Positions 25,546-37,100 of a stretch of DNA of 64,000 nt are shown piece after piece. The notes below the pieces were generated by a model, which saw only the letters and a program-made list of their open reading frames with translations, ran no database searches and was not told the DNA's origin. The first letter of the stretch is position 1, and every line of letters starts with the position of its first letter. The translations under genes were made by a program, and so were the position numbers. The stretch spans positions 7,954,501 through 8,018,500 of the forward strand of contig NC_135197.1 of assembly GCF_050948175.1 (NCBI RefSeq), in the 5' to 3' direction. Source of the DNA: Xylocopa sonorina. Taxonomy: Eukaryota > Arthropoda > Insecta > Hymenoptera > Apidae.

Positions 25546-27824
25546 GGACTCGAAACGAGCCTCCATCGGCTCGCTAAATTCGCGATCGCCTCAGTCGTAG
25601 CCGCTCCTCGTTCCTCCGCGAATCTCGCGGATCTTGGCAAACGAGCGCGTGGCGGGTCGCGCAGCGTCGCGTCGGTTACGATCCAGGGCACGGCGGGTCG
25701 CTCGGTTGGGTTAGGCCCCGAATTGGCTGTCAACGAGGCGTCCAGCTGTGCCCATCCTGTGGAAACGCGGTGTAACAATTAAATTGCCGCGGCCTGCGTG
25801 TCCCTCCTTTGGACGGGCCACTGCTGCAACCACTTTTTACGAGCCCCACCATTTCGCATAAACACCGAGCCCCGCGGGTCCGCAGCAGACTTTGCCGCGT
25901 TTAGTTAGTCGCTAGTTAACCGTGCTCGTTCGACAGCGTACACTCGTTTCCGTGCACCGCGTAACAACTCGACAGCCAACTCGACGACCGATCCGCCACG
26001 GACGAGACCACCGCCACGACGATCTCGCCACCGATGCATCTGGATTCGGGAAGGGCCAGTCGCACGTCTCCCAGGTGAAATTCATCTGAGTGTGTATTAA
26101 CCTTTACGCTGCTCTGGTACCTTCCACTTCGCTATTTCCAAGAAGTTTCCATATCGCTCGTATTTTTCTTTTTTTTTCTACACGATACCACAGAGTGATT
26201 CTTCAGTATTCCAGTCTTTCATTCTTCATTCATTCTTCATGTTTCGCGTTACTAACATAGACACACGTAGGGTATCGTTTGATGTGTATTAGCAGTGTTC
26301 TCCACTCGAGTCGCGGCACTTATCGTACGTTTATCAATAACGTCTCATTACCATTCTCGCTAACCTGTCCGCGATCGGAAAACGAGGATAGAAAAACCGT
26401 GAGAGGGGGAATGTACGTTGCAACGACACGTGGATGGGCACACAGTCGAGCACCCCGCGGAGCAACGGTGTACAGCGCATATATCAATTTATTTGAGCCG
26501 AATGTCGCAGCGTAAAGGTTAACAGCTGGCGTTGCCTTGAAAAACGGAAGACTGCGCGACGACGACGCGACACGGTTCACGCGAAATCGGCGCAGAACTG
26601 TCTCCTCGCTGGGAGAATCGCGGCGATCGTCGGTAGACGACACGCTGGACGGTCGTGATCGGCGGAAAACCGCGGATCTGACGCGGGAAACAGCCGGAAT
26701 ACTAACGAAGGGAAGCGAGTTAGAGCCGAGAACGCGCGCGCAAGCCTTGAATCGTGATCTAACGAGGTGAACAAAGCTCTCTCGCAGCGCGTCGGCGGAG
26801 AGGATACGCCGGACGGTGGAACCGGGTCAAGGTATCGAAGACGTCGAGCTGTCGTCGAGATATCGACGCTAGGTGTTAGCTAAGGCCCCCCTCCCCTCTC
26901 GAATCGGGAAAACAAAAGCGTCACGCGACTCTTTGTCGAACGATCTGTCTGGACACCCTATCGTAAGTCCGCGTGATCGTTTAATCGACGATCGGGGATC
27001 ATCGTGTTTGGACTTTCACGGAGTCATCGTCACGCGACTACGACCACCACTGTCAACGGGTTCCGCGCTGGGAGACCTCGTCAGCTGCGATCGTGAACCG
27101 CGCGAGTCGCCATCGGCAGTCAATCGTCGGGAGTTGTACGCGACTCGCGCGTTCCGCTCCGGTTGCTCTTCTCGAACGATCCTCTGCTTTGAGAGGCTCG
27201 CATCCTTGCTCTTCTAGAGCGCGACAGTCTCGCGTGTCTTCTTTAAATAACTTCGTATGTACATTATACATGTTTCTATTTTCCGTGGACTGTTATTTGT
27301 GAATGAATTACGCGTCGCGAATGTACGCTGTTAAATCGGTTCTGACGAGGTGATCGAAAGATTCGCAGGTGTTCTCGCGCTCTTTCTGGGACCGCGGACT
27401 GTTAGACGAGACTTGAACTCGTACTCCATATTGGGTACATGGATTCGCGTTGCTTCAGTGGAATCGAGGAGTCGAATCGAGAACCCCCGTTCGACGAGGG
27501 AGTTTGGAAGTCTGTTGGACTCACGTAGCCAACGGTGGACCCTTTTACCTGGGTACAGAAACATCGAGAGGCTCGCGTAGCCGATCTCCTTTCCTCAAGA
27601 GCAATCGTACTTCAAGAGCATCGCCGAAAAGCACGTTAAAAAACATTACGCACGATCCAATGCGACAACGATCTCTGTGAAGACTTCGCCACTGATCGAT
27701 TCGCGTTGAATCTCGAGATCGAGAGTGGTGTGGACCGTAAAATCGAGCCATCCAGCGGGGGACGCCGCTTATCCTCGTGCATGCGGCGGCTTGATTAATT
27801 CTCGAAGACAGAGGTGAACGCGAT
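25546..27824 (+). promoter_or_regulatory. CpG-rich putative promoter and 5' UTR region of the antiporter gene
   Basis: This block directly upstream of the start codon is clearly richer in CG dinucleotides than its surroundings, mainly 25550-26080 and 26530-27240. No TATA box was found in it. The stretch of about 25770-26033 lacks ATG, as expected of a leader. Acceptor-like tracts, CCTTGCTCTTCTAG ending at 27217 and CTCCTTTCCTCAAG ending at 27599, could start the exon that contains ATG 27825. A five-codon upstream frame (ATG 27781 to TAA 27798) would be in the leader if that segment is transcribed. Several open frames on both strands here look like by-products of the GC-rich composition; none resembles a known protein. 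Confidence 0.45.
26034..26074 (+). CDS. Candidate alternative first coding exon of the antiporter gene
   Basis: This is the first ATG after at least 200 bp without any ATG in a CpG-rich leader. It opens a frame (MHLDSGRASRTSP plus 2 nt) that runs without a stop into a donor-like CCCAG|GTGAAA, with GT at 26075-26076. An in-frame TAA at 25962 bounds it upstream. The donor is phase 2, the same phase as exon 1, so splicing to the acceptor at 30676 would stay in frame and give a short N-terminus in place of the 109-residue tail. Phase agreement has a one-in-three chance by luck and the Kozak context is weak. It could equally be a non-coding leader exon spliced to a site upstream of 27825. Only transcript data can tell. 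Confidence 0.3.
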
Positions 27825-28153
27825 ATGGAAGCCGACATGAGCGGCAAAACGAACAGGTCGAGCGAGGAATTAGCCAAAAGGCGCGTCTCTATTAGCGATC
27901 AGATCGTGGGCATGGATAATCCGAGCTTCGAGCATCATCGACGTATAAGCGCCAGCTCTGAGCACAACTCTGATCACGGCCGCGGGAAATCGATACTGCA
28001 GCACGGCGGAAGCAGCCACGACAGCGTCGAGAATATACCGCAGCACAAGTTCGATCTCGAGAACGGGAGGATCAACGGGAGCAGGAAGAAGTCCGCGTAC
28101 AGTCTGACCAGCTCCATCAGGGAGAAGATCGAGTACTCGGAGGAGCTGGAACG
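27825..28153 (+). CDS. SLC9B2: NHA antiporter coding exon 1: cytosolic N-terminal tail (residues 1-109 plus 2 nt)
   Basis: Starts at ATG 27825 (a second in-frame ATG is codon 5, at 27837). An in-frame TGA at 27792-27794 means translation cannot start upstream on the unspliced sequence. It ends at a donor ACG|GTGAGA with GT at 28154-28155, leaving two bases of an Arg codon (phase 2). The encoded tail is polar and rich in Ser, His and charged residues, with no membrane segment or signal peptide. It holds two basophilic kinase-type motifs, KRRVS (S22) and HRRIS (S42), and a third basic-Ser site, SRKKS (S90), suggesting regulation by phosphorylation (inference). It ends in a charged, likely helical stretch (residues 98-110). 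N-terminal tails of this family are poorly conserved, so the exon is assigned by reading frame, donor quality and phase match rather than by homology. The first of the two Met codons is preferred by position only. Confidence 0.82.
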
Positions 28154-31100
28154 GTGAGAAATTTTTCCCGGATCATTTTCTTCCGGAATAAGCGAATTTT
28201 TTTTTCTCCTCTCGGCTTTGTTCTGCTTTATCGCGGATCGAGGCTGTTCGATCGATTTTTTTCCTTTCTTTTCTGATCGATGGGATGGTCCTGCTCCGTG
28301 GTATTGGGTTTTGCGAGATATCCGACCCCCCCTCGACCATGATAACTGGGACATTTTTCGATTCGACACGACTTCTTCGATGGGTGTTATTAAATGGTTT
28401 GGTTGTTGGCGACGTTGTTTTGTCTGTGATATGTAATAACGATTAGATCGTTTAGAAGTAGGTTCATCGATTAACTGATTGACCCGTGATCGAGACGCAG
28501 GCAAATTTACAACTATCGATTTATGATCCTTGTACTTAATAATACGATTAACCTTGATGGCGTTAATATCGTTTTAGTGCGTGGATGTATTTCGAGATCT
28601 CGTAATCCGCAGTATTTCTCTGGTCTGAGTAAGCTTAATGCCAATTATTGTATGAAACAGGATAGATAATGAAACGAGCGACGAGGTAGATAAGGTTGCT
28701 GTACGATAGATATAGAATTTGGGAGAATCGATCGAAATAAGCCTTCGTAAGTCTCGATTGCACAGGAGGCGCAATAAAGGAATGGAATTTTTTTGATAGC
28801 CATGCGAAAATTGCTTCTCGTTTGAACAATAGTCGGTGTTACGCATCGATGATAAAATCTGGTATCAAGAAACGCAGTTCGAAGCATTTTTTCAGCCAAC
28901 TCGTTCATCACAGCAGACAATTGTCTTTCAGTTTTGACTTATGGAGAACATTATGACACATCGCGTTGTGTGATATTAAAACGAAATGCTAATAATCTGG
29001 CAGACGCAAGGATTATCGAATATCATGAATCGATCGATTTATTATTCGCACTCGCGATTAGCCGCGTCGTTGTATTCGTCGCGACTCGATTCTTTTTTAC
29101 AGTGCACGAGAAAATGAATGAAAACTATATTCGTGGCATGCGATCCTAATCTGGGGAATTGTAACGGATCTAGGAAGCGTAGATCGTGATGTAACAGTCA
29201 GAGTTACAGACTCTGTCATTTCCAATCGCCTTGATGCGATCATAAAGTCTAATGCGATTGAATCAAGCTTCGCGTTAAGTTTCTTATGCAGTCCTTGCGT
29301 GTGGACTTTAAAAGGTACGCGTTTTTCTCGACGATCTCTGAATCCTCGAATCGAGCTTTTACTCGATTCACCACGTAACGATCGACTGTTGCTATAAACA
29401 TTTGCTTTAATTCGCACGCGTAAAAAGCGTCGACTTTCAAGTTACTTGAGAAGCATGTTTCCTCTCGACGAAATAAATCTCGCAAACAGGTGTTGTTTTT
29501 AAATCTTTTAAGCGCGCGTAATCCTTTACGGAAGCACGAACTTTCGGCTGGTCCTCGGACCTCGCCACTAAATTTTCGCGTCAAATATTAACGCCCCTGT
29601 TGACAGTGAAAATACGGCGCACGTGTGATTTACAGAAGGGTTTCGCCTCGAAACTTACCGTGTTATTCGTCTTGCAGTGTATATTGACTTTCCTACTCCT
29701 TTATCCACCCGCGTTTCTTTCCCCGTGCATCAACTTCCTCCTCTGTTACCGCATTTCGCTCCTCGACTTCCGCTCCTCGACTTCCGCGTCAGCGCGGAGA
29801 ACGCCCTCGCGCGATCCTTTTAATAATTCGATCCTCGTGCTACAGCTTCGAACGAAACGCTTCGCAGACGAACTTTTAATCAAATTTAACGGTGTATTTG
29901 TTACAATTCGTTTCTCTTTCGTGTAATCATTACACGCTGCGGAAGTTCGAGTGGAAGAAGAGCAGGGAGAAAATCTTCTGGGTTGTATTATTAAATTTTG
30001 CAGAAGTTTCGCGAAGAATTCGCGCGAAACTGCTGTTACAGTAAAAAGAACGGCTCGTAACTCCATAAAAAAAAAAGTTCCCTTTGAAACGTGTTCTTAC
30101 TAAAACATTTAGCTCACCTCGACACGGGTACCTCGACTCGAAAAAAACGTCTTGCTCTAATCCACGAGAGTTAAGCTGGTCTCTTTTGGAGAACAAAATT
30201 GCTCTTTGCTCTGCGGATTGTTTAAATAATTCCTCTGACCAGCATCGTTCCTTTTATCGCCGCGCTATTTTGCCACCGCGGACAAGAAACGGGAAAATAA
30301 ATTCTTAGAGGATCGGAACTTTACCGTGCAATTAACCGACCACAAAAAACCGTGCTCGACTCTGTGCCTCGGTGTTAATGCTCTATTCGGGACTCTAGCG
30401 GTGTCTGTCTTTCGCGCTAACCTAAACCACAAAAAGTACCGCTCTTCTCGTTCCTTTTTTTCCTCAGAAAAAAAGAAAACAACTCCACTCTGACTCTATG
30501 CGAACCACTTTAATACTGTAGCGTCCATTCGCATCCGCCAACGCGAGCCTACGGTTAAACGGGTGAAACGAGTGAAAAAACGAAAGTAGATCGCGTAAAA
30601 AAATTTGCTAAAAGTCTGAATAGAAGAAAAAACAAGTTGTATATTGTTTCTAATCTATTTTAATGTTCGTTTCAGGTCGTGGTTGTACCTATTTTGCGCG
30701 CGATGCCACGGTCGCGACGACACACCGTCCTGGGAGCCGCCAGGCTGGAGGAGAGCCTGTCCTCAACCATTTTGCCCGAGCTACAGAAAATTCGCTCGAG
30801 TGTTGTGCCTGTGCCTGTTAGGGTTGTTGCTATGGGGTATCGTGTATTCGATAATGGGCGAGCCAGCAGCCCCTGGCGGGCAGCTCTTCGGCCTCGCCGC
30901 CCTTTGTTTGGCGGGCCACTTTGGCGGATGGCTCTTCTCCTTGACCAACCTTCCCGCCCTAATCGGCATGCTGATCACGGGGATTATTCTGCAGAACGTG
31001 GGCCTGGTCTCCATCGAGGGCAACTATAACGTGGTCATCTCGAATTTGCGGTGAGTTTCTGCTCTTTGCTTTCTCCTTTTTGTTCTATCGTTTCTTCTTT

Positions 31101-34100
31101 CTTCGTTTGGAGAACATTGTCGGATGTAAAAGTGGTCACCTCGAATTTGCGGTGACTTTCTGTTCTTTGCTTTCTCCTTTTTGATCTATCGTTTCTTCTT
31201 TCTTCGTTTGGAGAACACTGTCGGATGTAAAAGTGGTCACCTCGAATTTGCGGCGAGTTTCTGTTCTTTGCCTTCTCCTTTTTGCTCTATCGTTTCTTCT
31301 TTCTTCGTTTGGAGAACATTGTCGGATGTAAAAGTGACTTTTTGGTTTTATAAAAGTGTTGCACAACGCTAGATCAATGGTATCTTCACTTTCTGGCTTG
31401 CCAGATAATACTGTCGCAGATTACTACGCCTCAGACACATCTTCCACGATCAATTAAGTCTGTTCTTAGAACTTAAGCGTCACATATTATAAAATTTCGT
31501 TGAGCTCGGTTCCATTCGCGTAGCGCGTTTGTAGCGGAGGAAAAGAATCGATAAGATTATTTGATCGAAGTTAATTGGACAATTGATGGATTTATTTGAT
31601 TTTCAATCTAGTCGTCGCTAAGGGTCGATGCGCTGGAAAAATTCGAAAATGTCCAACGCTTTTCTATCCGATGCGAGAGTTGTATTAATAGGCACGTGAT
31701 GCAGAGGCACGGTTGATAATTTTAGCGCGATCTATAAACGCTACACGATTTCGTTGGCCACGCGAATATGAATGATAACTGAATCGAGCCGTGCCATAAA
31801 ACGTTACAGTTTACAAGTATGAGACATCGAGGCGGAATGTTTGTAGTTGGTTGAACGACATCGTTGACCCAGTCGGGCTAAGGGGTTAATTATTACGCTG
31901 TTGCGCGTGACTACAGTTAGACTTAAATGGGCACGTGATTAAAATCATGTGCCGCTACGTACACATTACTTCCACGGATGAATTTGTAAATGGGACTTCA
32001 TCATTTCGTAATTGAAATTTATTCCGCGGTATCATGTGATAATATTTGTTCCTCGTGCTCGCCACTCTATCGCTGGAATCAATTATTAGAGGATGCGGAT
32101 CCTCACGTGGGGGAGTCGATCGCGTCTGACTGGTAGAAAGCTTTTTCGTGGCGCATCGATGCATCATTTTGCAATCGTTACCAAGAGTAACCGGTACGGA
32201 TATTTATTGAACATCAGATTTTGCGAAACTCTTCGATTTCAGATTCTCTGACATTAAGAGTTCAATCATATTAAATTTAATTATAGAAGCTACGATTATG
32301 GGATAAAAATTTCTAAATTGAAGTTTCACTGCTTCGACAATGAGTCCAACTCACAAACTAGGAATCTCTTATTAAACATCAGATTTACGACACCCTTCAG
32401 TTTCAGATTCTCCAACGTTAACAGTTCGACTATATTAAATTTAATTATAGATCATCAAACAAAGATCTCTCTAAGCTACGATTATGAGATAAAAATTTCT
32501 AAATTAAAGGTTCACTGCTTCGAACAGCGAGTCCAACTCACAAACTAGAAATCTCACGCATTGGAAGAATCTGAATTGTTCTCTAAAAATGGCTCGAGTT
32601 ACCCTGAAAATCGAATCTCACGGGCGAATATTAAAAAATTTACTCGACGAACGATAGATCAAGCGCAATAACATCTCGGCGATATTGCTCGGGACTTTTT
32701 GCGTCCCCTTTCTCTTGGTTGATTTTTATTGCTATTTACACGGGAAACGGAGAACTCGTTTCGATCGAGTTAAGGGGTGCGTTTTACGAGCGACAGTAAG
32801 AGCCCGTAGCCGAGGCTCGTGGATCGTGCGATCGAACGGATTGATGGACGAGAAACGGGACACGAGTGATGGATCAAAAATAAAAATAGCGGAAGAGGGG
32901 GGTGGTGGTGGCTGCGAAAAAAAAGAGGAGAGTGGAGAAAGAGCACGAAGAAAACTGGATAAAATTCTAGCAAGCACGCAGCATATCGAGATAAGATATA
33001 ATAGAGAGATTTTTCGTTCGTCAGCTATTTCGTCCGGGATTGATAGATCACGCGGGAACGATATCGAAGTTTTAAATCACAGCTTTGCGCGCGCCACTTC
33101 ATTCCCATCCCGCGAGGAAAAGGGTATTACTACCCTTCTCTACCCTCTTCTCTTTCCTTCTCGTGTTCGCTCCTCGTTCCACGTCTCGTGAAACGCGCAC
33201 GACTATCGAAGCGTTCTCTTGTCCCAGCGATTTTCCCTCGAAAAATGTTCTGAGCACAGATTTCGAGATTCGAACGACTCGTCAGGCGGGAACGGGCGCT
33301 CGTTACGACGCGGAACTGGGCAGCTAAAGAGAGTCATTCGGTCGTTAACTTTTGTCAAAATATTTGCCTTCTTAACTGTCCGTTTATGCGCCCCATTTTG
33401 GGGACCAAAAGTCAGGGTTTACGCGAAGCGTCCCCACGGGGCGCGCGGTCCACTGTACGTTCTCGTTAAAGTAGCTCTAATGGATGTGTACGTTGGACCT
33501 TGCAAGCTTAACGAAATTTTCTTGCTAATTAAATATTTGGCGCTGTAGATTTTCCGTGAATTTTGAATATTATTCTTAGCGAAGTATAGTAACCGTCTGC
33601 CATCGTAGCTTAAGTTTCCTTCAATTTTGACCACCCATTAGCTCTCCCCTAAATGAACAACGAAATCAAAATCAATTTCGAACACGTACAATAAGAATCT
33701 CTATTACACTCTTCTCGTTTACAGAACGCGAAGACATACGCGTCTCATCGAAGAATAGTAACCTTCTGCCATCGTAGTTTAAGTTTCCTTCAATTTTAAC
33801 CACCCATTAGCTCTCCCTTAAGTGAACAACGAAATCGAAATCAATTTCGAACACGTACGATAAGAAGCTCGTTCCGTTACACTCTTCTCGTTCACAGAAC
33901 GCGAAGACATACGCGTCGACTTAGCCAGAGTAACGACGATCGATGCAATAAAACAGAAATTAAAGTTAACAGGTTGAATCACGATTTTATTGAACGCTTC
34001 CCACCGAATGGTAATTTACGCTGTCCGCGTCGCTTTCAATTTCTCTCGATCAAACGGTATCGTGGCAATATCAGCCACGTGTTCTCTCGTTCGAGCGAGC

Positions 34101-37100
34101 TACGCGATCAATTCTGGGCACAGCCAAGATGAGTATTAGACACGGACCAGATTATGACATTTCGTTGGACGATTGCGCGATCCTCGTCGTTTCGTTGCGA
34201 CTCACGTGCCGCGCGACGAGCGTCGCTGCGGAGGGCTTCTTCTTAGAAAGTCCTCGAGGCGAACGATCGGCTCGTCGCGATCGTAAGGTGGGCCCCCTTT
34301 TTTAATGTCGAGGCCGCCCAATGGCGATCCGCTCGCGGTCGTACGCGTCGCGCGTCGCATCGCAATCGACGATTCCAACGACGAGGCGATCGCTGGTGTA
34401 TTCAAGGTGCATCCTCGATCGGTTTTAATTGAGCCGTTTATATCGAGAACCGTTCCGTACGCGCGAGCATCTCGAGCGACGTTCCTCCTCCTCCTCCTCC
34501 TCTTTTCCACCCTCTTCGCCTTTGGAGAACCTCTCGCTCGACGGTATTTCCAGTCACGGATGCGTCACGAATTCGCGACCGTCCTCGACCCCCTCGTAAA
34601 TCACGAAACTTGGCGAAAAATCTTAAAATTCTCACTGGTCCCAGCAATTTTATCGACGACTGGAACTTTGCATTCACTGCAGCGTAGGCCGTGCATCTGC
34701 TGGGAATTTTAGGTTTACTTGCTTCAGGGGGTGGGTCTCGGGATTAAAAAGTAATTAATCGTGAAATATGATCGAAGGTAGTTTTTTTTATTTCGCACAG
34801 ATTGGAAATCGGGGATTGTTTCTTTGATCGAGAGGATTATTTATTTCAATTTCGTTATTTTTGCGCTGCGAATTCTAATTACTTTTTGTGGGAATTTTTC
34901 AATTTTCGCTCAGCCCCGGAGAAAGATTATCTTTGTTTCACGCGAGAGAGAATTCAGAGTGGGAAATATTGAATTTCTCTTTAAAGCAATTTAAAATTCT
35001 ACTTTTCTTTCGTTATATAGAGGCAGTATTATTATGGATGCAATATTTATCTCCCTGTGTGTATATTTCCCGACTGGATCGGCTCCCTCCGGGATTTTAT
35101 CTTCCCATAAGCTATTTATTCAAGATATGCAATGCGCGCGAAATGTATTTGCATATACTCACGTTTTTAAATTAGAAATTTTTGCGTCGCGTCTCTTACA
35201 TCTCTCGTATCAATCCCTTTACTCGAATTCAAGTAATTGAACTAGCTAACCCCAAATTACACAAATCTCCATCCATAAAAATGAAGAAAAATTGCAGGCA
35301 AACACTTGACATGTTCCAAATTTTCTAATTACACCTCTCCAACTTCTCTCGTTCAAACAACTTCAAAACCACCCTCTCGAGACGTCATCGTTGGACCCTT
35401 TAAAATCACGAATCCTTTATTATCAGTGAAGAAAGAGAAATTCTGAGAACACGACGAGTCCTGAACATAAACGATCATTACATAAACCCTGCGAAAAATT
35501 TCGTTGTCCAGTGTCGCGAAAAATATCTCATTGAACATCAAACGCGACGATCGTTCGCGTTAACTATCCTCCGTTTCAATTTTTATTCGATCTCGCGTGT
35601 CAGCCTCGATATAATAACAGCAGACGATCTTCTAATAACGCACGATACATGATCCACTATAGACGCGTGTGGTTCATTAAATACATCTACATACGTGAGT
35701 CGAGCGTCACGTTGCATTGGCAAATGTGTTTTGGTAAATTTGTGGGAAATATTGGGTGTTGTTGATTGGTCATGGTTTTGATCGCGCGTATCCGTGGTCA
35801 GAAGAATAGAATACGAGGCAAAAAGTGATATTTGAGGAGTGTGGAAAGTATTTGGGGTCATTAATTAATATTTTATTGTGTTATCGATTGCGTTACGATT
35901 GACAAGTTTTCTTCGATGGAATTTATGGTTCAGACCATTGGTAGTTTGAAACGTTGCCCAAGGGAACGAGTTCGACAATTGTTCCCCGCTTAAAATGACC
36001 CTCAGGTACCGATTCGCAATATGTAGGCGATGTAAATTCGATGTTCCCTGTACGAATCAAGGACTGGCCATTCGAACGAGGTTAATGATCACCGATTGCG
36101 TAATTGACTGTAGACGAATCCACGAATATTGAATAACAGGACCGGTGGACATGACTGAAATCGCATTTAATTAAGTACACAATTTAATTTATCAATAAAT
36201 TCGTTAATTGTGTGCCGAATTACCCTGGAAACGGAGGAACAATAGATCGGCAAATTGATGGCGCTTGTTGCAATTAGTCTCCGTTAATTGTCCCCTTTTT
36301 CGCGTGTTTAACGCTTCCCTCCCTCGATTTCAGCAACGTCTCCGCCTCATTATGCTGCTCGTCGTGAAGATTTACCTATTCGCAATACACGAATGCGTGG
36401 CTTGTAATACAATGCGGTGTACTTGCGCAAAGTTTCACAATGTGTATTTAAATGGCTCTGAATTTGCATACCTTTAGAGCGTACAATTCTGGTGTGCAAT
36501 TTTTCGTTTCGCACGCTTGAACAAATAATTTTACGCGATCGCTTTCAACGCTTAAAGACCACTCTTCTTTAATCACGTGAAATTAAGCACGAAAATTGTT
36601 TAAAAAATTTAGAACGTATCCAGACGCGTTAAGCTAATGCTATACATAAATTTTATCGATTATATTTTCTGCAAAATATGGCGCGTCACAAAAGAGAATT
36701 TACAACTTCCTTTGAGCACATTTCGTAATCATAAATCATCGTTTACGCGCTCCCAGATATTGAATTATGTGTATACGCGTATATACAGCCGTGTCCTGTC
36801 TAATTCCATGTACCTATCCACATAGGGGCTTGTAATATTATCAGAACATGGAATATACATTGGTTATGGATTTATTAGAAAATGTTGGCAAGTTTTCCCC
36901 TCCAGATTTATCGATAAATTTCTCGAATCATAAAATGTACAAAACAGACACATTCACAAGATCCAAACCAAAAAACAAAAAATTTATAACCTTTTCAATT
37001 CTTCGTCAAAGGAATTTTAGAACTTTAAAGTGTTGGAGAACGCTTGCTCTGACGCGGATGCAACGCGTTCTCCATTCGATAGGGAATGAGGCAAAGTGAC

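Noticed and set aside
25542..25778. Minus-strand open frame of 78 codons in the CpG-rich block
   Set aside because: It overlaps the MITE terminus and GC-rich DNA open in several frames; no protein similarity was recognised.
31031..31340. CRISPR-like or satellite array
   Set aside because: The units are contiguous and without spacers, include exon sequence, and the genome is eukaryotic.
32685..33191. Plus-strand open frame of 168 codons
   Set aside because: It mixes a poly-Gly/Lys low-complexity run with unrelated sequence, resembles no family, and lies inside intron 2.
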